Assembly: GCA_050740975.1 (NCBI GenBank)
Contig: JBOIEE010000119.1
Location: 1 to 5,440 of the forward strand
Direction: 5' to 3'
Source of the DNA: JBOHHR01 sp050740975
GTDB taxonomy: Bacteria; Pseudomonadota; Gammaproteobacteria; JBOHHR01
DNA length: 5,440 nt
In this document: one piece after another, positions 1 through 5,440 of the stretch
How the letters are laid out: every line of letters starts with the position of its first letter
Numbering within the stretch: position 1 is the first letter of the stretch
The notes under the pieces: model-generated
Database searches by the model: none
Told to the model about the DNA's origin: nothing
Seen by the model: the letters and a program-made list of their open reading frames with translations, nothing else
Made by a program: the position numbers and the translations under genes

Positions 1-118
1 GTTCAAGACGGTTTTCTCGGACGCCTGACATAGGCACCCTTATACGGCATCCGGGGCCCGGTGTCCAGGATCCGCTATACGCCCTTAACCCACTTGAGGT
101 TTCTGGCTAGGACAAATT

Positions 119-1189
119 CACCCTGCCGAGACAACAATCGATGAAGCGGAGGTTGAAGCGGCAGCAAAGGTTATCCGCTCCTAGTGGTTGAGGATGGGGG
201 GTGAAGTCAGAGCGTTTGAGGAGGAGTTTGCGGCAACGATTGGCTGCCGATAGGGGATTGCTGTTGCCAACGGTACGGTCGCGCTGCACCTCGCTTATCA
301 AGCTGTGAGACTAGGTTCGGGAGATGAGTTTTGTATCCCCGCATTGACGTTCATCGCCACACTGCACGCGGGCCTCTATTTAGGTGCGAGGCCAGTTTTG
401 ATTGACATCTTACTATAAGTGCGGCCGATTTGAAGCGCAAGATCTCCAAGGACACTGAGCTCATCGTGACCATGCCGTATGGCGGATTTTCGCCGGATAT
501 GGACGCGATATGCGGTGTTGTGCGGTCTTACGGTATCCCTGTGGTCGAAGACACATGCCATGGCCCGCTTGCTACATGTGGGCGGACGAACGTCGGAACA
601 TTCGGTTTGGCTTCGACTTGGTCGTTTTACGGGAACAAGAATCTTACCACCGGCGAAGGGGGCATGATTCTGACGAATGATATTAGGTTAGCGGGTAGGC
701 GTCGGACGCTACGATCGCACGGAATGTCGTCTTCGGCGTGGGATCGCCGTTCCGCGTCCGCGTCGAATATCTAAAACATCGAAGCGGTAGGATACAACTA
801 CCGCCTCGACGAATTACACGGAGCAATCGGTCGGGTCCAACTGAGTAAGTTGCACGAAGCAACAGAGCGAAGACAAGGGCCGATCGAAAACTGCGCCAGG
901 CGCTTATGCCCAGCAGTCAAGCTCGGGCTGAAGATCCCTCTTGGGAATCCACGAGGCCGCGCGGCGTCAACCGAGACGAGTTTCGCGATAAGGATTGATC
1001 GGCGGGGAATACAGACGTCAATGCACTATCCGCTAATGCACCGCTATCCGCATCTGAAGAACCTTCTGATTAACCGGCCCGCACACTTCTGGATTGGCAT
1101 GAACCTACTTTTGCTCAGTCGCCCGACTCTGACGCCAAATCAGGTCAAGCGGCGTCGATCAGACCGTCAGTTGGTAACATGCTCGTGTT
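119..1189 (+). pseudogene. DegT/DnrJ/EryC1/StrS family PLP aminotransferase, degraded
   Basis: Remnant of a sugar aminotransferase of the kind that makes amino sugars on nucleotide-sugar precursors for surface glycans. Collinear family motifs are spread over three frames. Frame 2 (119-409) has IDEAEVEAA, FEEEFAATIG, VANGTVALHLAYQA, GDEFCIPALTFIAT and LGARPVLIDI. Frame 1 (415-960) has PYGGFSPDMDAI, VVEDTCHG (PLP-contacting Asp at 550-552), FYGNKNLTTGEGGM with the Schiff-base Lys at 637-639, RSHGM and GYNYRLDELHGAIGRVQL. Frame 3 (963-992) has GVNRDEFRDK. Frame 1 resumes at 994 with RRGIQTSMHYP and ends near a degraded PTLTPNQV. Lesions: TAG at 182-184 and 251-253, a frame change with several codons lost at 409-415, TAA at 772-774, and two opposite shifts near 960 and 993. 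Start and end are homology limits; no start codon is visible. The family call is firm; the sugar substrate is unknown. The frame-1 piece from 430 cannot fold as a complete enzyme. Confidence 0.9.
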
Positions 1190-1304
1190 GGTTAAGTCCT
1201 TTTGCTCACTAAGCTCCGGCTCAGGCTTTCCCACCGCCCGTCAAGCGGGTTCGATACCATGGTTTGCCACCGACTTGCAAACAAGTCAGAATGAATGTTA
1301 ATAG

Positions 1305-1525
1305 ACTGCAGTGACCAGGCGCGACCGGACCGAGCAGCTCGCCTCGATCAACGGTGTGACCGACCGGCTGGAGCTCCGAACCGAGGCGACGGCCACAGCG
1401 ATGCAAGAGTGCCTCGACAACGCCGAGCGGGTGTTGTCATCTGTGATATCGAGGGCGGGGAGCGAGAGGTTCTCGATCCGGCTGCGGCGCCACGGCCACG
1501 GCGAGGCACCTTCATCATTTTATCG
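1305..1525 (+). pseudogene. class I SAM methyltransferase (FkbM-like) fragment, frameshifted
   Basis: Middle part of a SAM-dependent methyltransferase. Frame 3 (about 1311-1433) reads LASINGVTDRLELR, then EATATAMQECLDNAERVL. This resembles the post-motif-II segment of these enzymes, where an 'a.iNGV.dRl' stretch precedes a short helix. Frame 2 from 1433 reads VVICDIEGGEREVLDP, matching the family's 'D.EG.E..lLdP' signature. The join falls in the run GTGTTGTC at 1431-1438; restoring one G gives GTG TTG GTC ATC and a continuous ERVLVICDIEGG, so a one-base deletion is the simplest reading. The N-terminal SAM glycine loop is absent: in frame, TAA and TAG lie just upstream of 1305. The C-terminal part fades after about 1525. 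It follows the decayed aminotransferase on the same strand. The family call rests on short motifs; substrate unknown. Confidence 0.68.
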
Positions 1526-2076
1526 ATCTTTATCTCGCTTTTATATCAACACAATCTTGTTATGTCAGCCGTCTGGCAAGCTATTTAATCGCTTCAATAC
1601 GAGGTAATCGCAGGCGACTGGGCGCCATTTTTCGCCTTAGGTACCCCGATACGGGCCTTGTACACAAGTCCATACGACAATCCACCGCGTGCGATCTTCG
1701 AAAGATGCTACAATATTTCTTGCACAGCGTGTCAAGCGGAGCGACGCAAAACGCTCTGCGGAGACACCAAGGCATATCACTTGGCCCGCCCCGTAACCTC
1801 GGAACGTACAATGATAGTAAAATCATCCTTTACCCCCTAAGCTATTCGCGATAGCTATGCTGTTGACTTGGCATATGATCAAATAGGGCGGCGGTTCTGG
1901 GTTTCGGCATCCCAGGCCAAGAAAAATGGTGTAGATCGGTCATTGACGGCATTATCAATGGATTAGGTGCTCAGAGGCCTATGTAGGGGTGGCCAAGCCA
2001 TTTTGACTTTCGAGCAGATCTCAAAGTGGGAATGCCAGGGAACATTAGAGCAAGGGCGTGCAGAGCATAAAAAAAC
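1526..2076. other. interval without an assignable gene
   Basis: Nothing here can be assigned to a known gene. Frame 1 on the plus strand is open from 1447 to 1851 (135 codons, stop TAG 1852-1854), but it has only a late ATG at 1705 and its translation is not recognisable. Minus-strand frames across 1581-1826 are also open, with no family motif. From 1880 to 2067 all plus frames are broken or short; a frame-1 stretch reading VIDGIINGL faintly recalls the N-terminal part of IS5-type transposases but is too short to call. I see no convincing promoter ahead of the gene that starts at 2077. Confidence 0.6.
1840..1856. repeat. small inverted repeat (hairpin)
   Basis: AGCTAT and ATAGCT form perfect 6-bp arms around the 5-base spacer TCGCG. 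The repeat overlaps the end of the unexplained open frame that stops at 1852-1854. There is no T-run after it, so it does not look like an intrinsic terminator. It may be chance. Confidence 0.35.
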
Positions 2077-2823
2077 ATGAAACCGCGGCACATCGTTTCA
2101 AGAGTAACTAGAAGACTGTCTAAGCCCATCTTTCACTGCTTAGGCAGAGATCGCATTAGCTTCACAAAAGTGATGCCGCGTGACGACTTAAAAGCGATAG
2201 GAACAGATTACGGGGGTTGGGTTATCCCGGAGAAGCTGCTTGATTCTAACTCTATTTGCTACTGTGTTGGTTGCGGGGAAGACATATCGTTTGACCTGGG
2301 CTTAATTGATCAGTTTGGTTGCCGCGTGTTTGGATTTGACCCTACACCACGAGCTATCAAATATGCTAAAGAGCACGCTGCACAATACGAGAAATATTAC
2401 TTTTCCGAAGTTGGCCTTTGGGATAAGGAAGATATTCTGAAATTCTATGCCCCAACAAACCCCGAACATGTATCCCATTCTTTGATCGACCGACAAAAAA
2501 CACAGGAATATTTTTTGGCAAAGGTGAAACGACTTAGCGATATTATGCGAGAAAATGGACACAAAACATTAGCTCTCCTTAAATTGGACATAGAGGGTGC
2601 CGAATACAAGGTCATTAACTCCATAATTGAGGATAACATTGACATTAAGATTCTGTGCATTGAATACGACGAATGGCTCAACCCGCTCGATAACAATTAT
2701 AAAAACAGAATAAAAGGGTCTATTAGTAAGATTATTGAAGCTGGGTATTCATTAGTCTGGTCACAGCAAAACGGAAACTATACTTTCGTAAAAAATGCCC
2801 TTGGAGGTAACCTTAGAAGGTAA
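2077..2823 (+). CDS. FkbM-family SAM-dependent methyltransferase
   Basis: A 248-residue enzyme expected to transfer a methyl group from S-adenosylmethionine, most often to a sugar hydroxyl in FkbM proteins of polysaccharide loci. It is probably cytoplasmic; no signal peptide or membrane segment is visible. A YGGW element at 45-48 precedes the SAM loop VGCGEDISFD (64-73). FGFDPTP (85-91) carries the acidic residue expected to hold the ribose. LLKLDIEGAEYKVI (167-180) is the family signature, and CIEYDEW (194-200) follows. The length suits the family and the frame is unbroken. ATG 2077 is preferred because an in-frame TAA lies at 2068-2070; the next in-frame ATG is codon 33. No strong Shine-Dalgarno is present, only AGAG at 2062-2065. 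The gene is clearly AT-rich (for example 2461-2520 is 40% GC, against 70% at 3781-3840), which suggests acquisition from another source. Acceptor substrate unknown. Confidence 0.9.
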   Translation: MKPRHIVSRVTRRLSKPIFHCLGRDRISFTKVMPRDDLKAIGTDYGGWVIPEKLLDSNSICYCVGCGEDISFDLGLIDQFGCRVFGFDPTPRAIKYAKEHAAQYEKYYFSEVGLWDKEDILKFYAPTNPEHVSHSLIDRQKTQEYFLAKVKRLSDIMRENGHKTLALLKLDIEGAEYKVINSIIEDNIDIKILCIEYDEWLNPLDNNYKNRIKGSISKIIEAGYSLVWSQQNGNYTFVKNALGGNLRR

Positions 2824-3023
2824 TGGAATGGATGACTGCTCCAGATCAAAGTAGCTGACTACGACAGCACGTTTGCACAGATAGTCGCCGTACCAGAGGC
2901 AGGCCAAGTTGGCGGGAAGGCATGCGCGCATTCTGTGAGCGCTGCGGGGCGCGTCCATTGCGAAACTGGGGAGTTCAGTAAAACGAGAAGCGAAACGGAG
3001 AGGATTGGCGTGGAACTGGTGCA
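2824..3023. other. unassigned sequence, possibly gene debris on the minus strand
   Basis: No gene can be named here. On the minus strand one frame is open from 3024 down to 2761, running into the 3' end of the FkbM gene; its translation includes FTELPSFAMDAPR and LACLWYGDYLC, which look protein-like but match no family I recognise. A second minus frame (3083 to 2859) continues the glycosyltransferase remnant to its right but loses family resemblance below 3024. Either could be debris of the same damaged gene. No plus-strand gene or terminator is evident after 2823. Confidence 0.4.
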
Positions 3024-3122
3024 AACCTTGCCGAGGGCCAGGAACTTCGCCAGGTCGTGCGCGTGCTGGGCCGTGGCTGCCACATCGGCGTAGAAAGATC
3101 GTTTGAGCAGCAGGATGCGCAG
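3024..3122 (-). pseudogene. N-terminal fragment of a GT4-type glycosyltransferase
   Basis: About 33 codons on the minus strand read LRILLLKRSFYADVAATAQH, then AHDLAKFLALGKV. This resembles the extreme N-terminus of GT-B glycosyltransferases of family 4: a first beta strand (RILLL), a loop with an aromatic-acidic pair (FYADV), then a helix ending in AHDLAKFLA that normally runs into a 'GHeVtVv' strand. That strand is missing; after Val at 3024-3026 the frame continues to 2859 without recognisable motifs. The natural start would be just before Arg at 3117-3119, but the codon there is CTG (3120-3122), perhaps a decayed ATG or GTG. The gene would have added a sugar to the growing glycan. It points away from the methyltransferase at 3278, and its body is missing from this window. 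The call rests on one short segment. Confidence 0.6.
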
Positions 3123-3265
3123 CGGTGCGGCAAGCTTACCAACTCGGGTGGGGCAGTGTGACGTCGTGAGGGGCGGGCACGCACGCTGAGCGAGGACTGT
3201 AAGTTGCGGATGGATGTACGGCCGGGTTAGACTCCACGAGGCGAGCGCAACCCCGTGCGGATTCC

Positions 3266-3270
3266 AGGAG
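3266..3270 (+). promoter_or_regulatory. ribosome binding site for the methyltransferase at 3278
   Basis: AGGAG sits 7 bases before ATG 3278. It supports 3278 as the original start of the frameshifted methyltransferase rather than the internal ATG at 3490, which has no comparable site. Confidence 0.75.
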
Positions 3271-3277
3271 AACTGTT

Positions 3278-4179
3278 ATGAGCACTTACGCAAGCGACGC
3301 TGGTTCAGCAGGAAAGGCGGCCCGGCGGTACTTGGACGACCGACATGTTGACATGGAGCCATACTTTTCGGTAGGACCTTATACGGGGACGACTTTGACC
3401 CCGAGCGCATTCGCGCATGGCATGCGGACGAAAAGGAGGCCTACGCATCGCTGGCGTATCGACCTGCTTTCGGCAGCTACCCCTATCACATGGAGAATCA
3501 ATGGCTGCTGTTCCGACACCTGAAGCAGGGGCGGTTCGAGCACGTGCTGGGCTTCGGGAGCGCTTATGCTGAGGAGCTTCTCCCATTGGTGACGAGGATC
3601 GGACACGCCACGATTGTCGAGCCATCCGACGCGTTCATTCATGCGGACCTGGAAGGCGTTCCGCTGCGCTATGTGAAGCCAAGGTCCGACGGCCGCCTGG
3701 AGTGTCCCGATGCTAGTGTGGATTTACTGACATGCTTCAGCGTGCTGCATCACATCCCTAACGTCAGTACAACGCTGGCGGAGTTCGCACGGTGTCTGCG
3801 GCCGGGTGCCGTGGCCCTCATCACAGAGCCCACGGTGTCGATGGGGGATTGGCGCACCGATCGGGGCCTGACGCCGCACGAACGCGGGATTCCGCTGGGC
3901 TTGTTCCGACAGATGATCGCGGCTGCTGGCCTGCGTATCCAGGTCGAGAAGCGTTACCAATGCCAATTGAGTAGTGCATTTACCCGGCTTACTGGCATCT
4001 CGTGGAACCAATCGCGATTGGGGCTACGGATCGACCACTGGCTGTCTCGCCTGGTGGCCTTCAATGGGGTCTACCACGCCTGCGCGCCGTGGCAGAAGGT
4101 GCGCCCAGCCTCTGTCGCGTATTTGCTGGAGAAGCCGCCCCCTATTTCCAACAGGAGCTGCGCTAGGGCGTTAATCTGA
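3278..4179 (+). pseudogene. class I SAM-dependent methyltransferase with one frameshift
   Basis: A methyltransferase of about 300 residues in two frames. Frame 2 from ATG 3278 gives the N-terminus up to RHVDMEPYFS (about 3369). Frame 1 then reads RTLYGDDFDPERIRAWHADE (3373-3432) and continues through ATG 3490 to TAA 4177-4179. One missing base at about 3370-3372 explains the break; continuing in frame 2 ends at 3523. Counting from Met 3490: VLGFGSAYAEE (19-29) is the SAM glycine loop, VEPSD (43-47) supplies the acidic ribose contact, and LECPDASVDLLTCFSVLHHI (70-89) with LRPGAVALITEP (103-114) are the later class I strands. Length and motifs are otherwise complete. As it stands a shortened protein from 3490 might be made, lacking about 70 residues but keeping the SAM fold. 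It probably methylates a glycan or its precursor, from context only. A sequencing error or recoding is not excluded. Confidence 0.82.
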
Positions 4180-4236
4180 AAACTTGCCGCGGACTAAACA
4201 TCTCCCAAACGAAACCATAACCGCCTCGCAAGCCGG

Positions 4237-4246
4237 AACGGCCGTT
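4237..4246. repeat. 10-bp perfect palindrome AACGGCCGTT
   Basis: A perfect palindrome without spacer in the convergent gap. With no loop it is more like a protein-binding or restriction-type symmetry than a terminator hairpin; it may be chance. Confidence 0.3.
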
Positions 4247-4280
4247 GAACATCCGAAAGAGAACTTTGCGGGGGGCCTCT

Positions 4281-4290
4281 GGTGATCACC
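4281..4290. repeat. 10-bp perfect palindrome GGTGATCACC
   Basis: A second perfect palindrome, 40 bp downstream of the 3' end of the membrane protein gene. There is no T-run, so a terminator role is not supported. Confidence 0.3.
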
Positions 4291-4329
4291 AACGGTCGGT
4301 CGTGCCTGCGCTGGAACGATCCCCTCCGG

Positions 4330-5440
4330 TTACTTGGACGGGCGATGACGGTGGGATAGGGCCATATGGTATTTTCCCAGCAATATGGCGACCATGAATA
4401 GCATGGAACTGCCGAGGAAACTGCCTTCCTTCAGCGATAGCAAAAGATGATAGATGAACATCGCACATAGAACGGCTAGTTGAGTTCTTTGTACCGGGTT
4501 GTCGCGAACGAGAAAGAAACTCCTTAACCCACTTTTAGTGCAGCTCAAGACGATACCAGCATAGATCAGAAAACCGAGGATCCCCTCTTCGATGAGTATC
4601 TCCACAGGCGCTACATGCGAATAAAACCCAATGAGATCGTAGGATGCGGAACTGCCTAAGCCAAAGAAAATCGTGGCGGGAGTCGTGAACCAATAGTCAA
4701 GGACTTGCAATGCAGGATTGAGTCGTGTACTTCTCGCCTCGTCCAAGGCATCGTCCGTCTTCCAACGTTCCGAATCGGGCCAATACGCATCTAATGCCCA
4801 GAAGGTTGCCGCGACTGTTAAAGCGACAACAAGCCCCAGGATAGCATACGCTTTGAAGTCGTGGAGACGGTGCGCAATAGGCCAGCAGGCAAATGTCACC
4901 ATTATCGCTGCCCAGGTCTCTCCGCGTGATCCAGACCTTACGGTCAAAATCAAACCAAGGGCTACAACTGTCCATTTTAGGATGTTCAAGAACCTAAACT
5001 TAGGCCACGACAAAAATGCGGCGATGATGGCTATTGTGCCGCCTAGCGCGCCCGTCGCGAGCGGGTTGCCGGTGAATCCCCTACCAGGGAAGACGATGAA
5101 TCTGTCTTTCCATTCGACCGTAAACATGAGAAGCAAAAGTATGGGGGTGCCGAAGATGAAGGTAGCAGTAAGCATCCGCTCAAAGTCCGCCGTGCTGGAG
5201 CATAGCAGAGGGCCCAAAAAAACGATGGTTACAATATAAGGAGCTGACGCCAAAAACATGCTTAGGCTTCCAGCGGGATTCGGAGCCCACAGAGTCGATA
5301 CTAGAGCGTACGAAAATAGCGTAAACACAAGCAAACCGACTGCCGGATATCCGGGCAATATCGGGTGTCCTCTATAGATCTTTTTCGCCAAACCTAACAG
5401 AACGATGAATCCAATAACAAGGTTTATTAGAGAACGGTGC
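4330..5440 (-). CDS. O-antigen polymerase/ligase-type (Wzy/WaaL) membrane protein, 5' partial
   Basis: An inner-membrane protein of the O-antigen ligase/polymerase superfamily, which joins lipid-linked glycan units or transfers finished chains. Numbering from TTG 5391 (353 residues), about ten hydrophobic segments are visible, near 17-33, 48-63, 73-92, 113-128, 137-151, 157-174, 181-200, 262-283, 305-320 and 325-340. SGSRGE (153-158) has the conserved arginine typical of the Wzy_C region. The soluble stretch 201-240 precedes FFGLGSSASYD (242-252), YSHVAPVEILIEEGILGFL (257-275) resembles the 'H...l.i..e.GilG.l' motif. TTG 5391 is not the likely start: the frame is open to the window edge (to 5439) and encodes another hydrophobic helix (SLINLVIGFIVLLGLA), so the true start lies outside. 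Stop TAA is 4332-4330. It is intact in what is visible. Whether it is polymerase or ligase cannot be settled here. Confidence 0.85.
   Translation of the reverse strand, partial: HRSLINLVIGFIVLLGLAKKIYRGHPILPGYPAVGLLVFTLFSYALVSTLWAPNPAGSLSMFLASAPYIVTIVFLGPLLCSSTADFERMLTATFIFGTPILLLLMFTVEWKDRFIVFPGRGFTGNPLATGALGGTIAIIAAFLSWPKFRFLNILKWTVVALGLILTVRSGSRGETWAAIMVTFACWPIAHRLHDFKAYAILGLVVALTVAATFWALDAYWPDSERWKTDDALDEARSTRLNPALQVLDYWFTTPATIFFGLGSSASYDLIGFYSHVAPVEILIEEGILGFLIYAGIVLSCTKSGLRSFFLVRDNPVQRTQLAVLCAMFIYHLLLSLKEGSFLGSSMLFMVAILLGKYHMALSHRHRPSK

Larger units (their letters stand above)
4180..4329. other. gap between convergent genes
   Basis: The methyltransferase at 3278-4179 and the membrane protein ending at 4330 converge here. 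I see no ORF worth calling and no classic GC stem with T-run for either gene. The stretch carries two 10-bp palindromes. Confidence 0.6.

Noticed and set aside
3..110. Open plus-strand frame 3 from the left edge to TAG 108-110, possible 3' end of an upstream gene
   Set aside because: Only 35 codons, no recognisable motif, and other frames give equally arbitrary tails.
1232..1260. GGGTTCGATACC resembling a tRNA T-arm
   Set aside because: The T-stem pairs only two bases and no acceptor or anticodon arm can be placed around it.
1272..1287. Inverted repeat GACTTG-CAAA-CAAGTC
   Set aside because: Short stem, no T-run, inside decayed sequence; no role can be supported.
1879..1986. Frame-1 stretch with VIDGIINGL resembling the N-terminus of IS5-type transposases
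   Set aside because: Too short, ends in a stop, lacks a WRDLP-like motif and terminal inverted repeats; another frame is equally open.
3204..3233. TTGCGG and TAGACT as a sigma-70 promoter for the gene at 3278
   Set aside because: Both boxes match the consensus poorly, and in this kind of locus genes are often transcribed from a distant promoter.
3305..3642. Long minus-strand ORFs opposite the methyltransferase
   Set aside because: They overlap conserved methyltransferase motifs on the plus strand and show low-complexity, arginine- and serine-rich translation typical of GC-rich shadows.
4718..5239. Plus-strand 173-codon ORF opposite the membrane protein
   Set aside because: It is the antisense shadow of a minus-strand gene with clear membrane segments and family motifs; no own ribosome binding site or domain.

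Overview
The window looks like part of a surface-polysaccharide (O-antigen, capsule or exopolysaccharide) locus from a moderately GC-rich Gram-negative bacterium, probably a proteobacterium. This rests on gene content only: a nucleotide-sugar aminotransferase remnant, three methyltransferase-type sequences, a glycosyltransferase scrap and a Wzy/O-antigen-ligase-type membrane protein. I cannot name the genus. Most of the locus is in decay.

Layout: 1-118 holds no gene I can name. 119-1189 (+) is a near full-length DegT/DnrJ/EryC1/StrS aminotransferase pseudogene, readable only by moving between frames and ignoring stop codons. 1305-1525 (+) is the middle of a class I SAM methyltransferase with a one-base deletion. 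1526-2076 has no assigned gene, only an unexplained open frame and a small hairpin. 2077-2823 (+) is an intact FkbM-family methyltransferase, visibly more AT-rich than its surroundings. 2824-3277 contains the first ~33 codons of a group-4-type glycosyltransferase on the minus strand (3024-3122), then unassigned open sequence. 3278-4179 (+) is a SAM methyltransferase with a good ribosome binding site but a frameshift near codon 30. 4180-4329 is a gap between convergent genes with two 10-bp palindromes. 4330 to the right edge (-) is an O-antigen polymerase/ligase-type integral membrane protein whose 5' end lies outside the window.

Read together, an intact version would make an amino sugar (aminotransferase), add sugars (glycosyltransferase), methylate the glycan (methyltransferases) and polymerise or transfer it (Wzy/WaaL-type protein). 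In the present state only the FkbM methyltransferase and the membrane protein look intact. The 3278-4179 methyltransferase is one base away from intact, or could act as a shortened protein from an internal ATG. I see no rRNA, tRNA, CRISPR array, complete insertion sequence or convincing new system. The main interest is the pattern of decay and patchwork in a glycan cassette.
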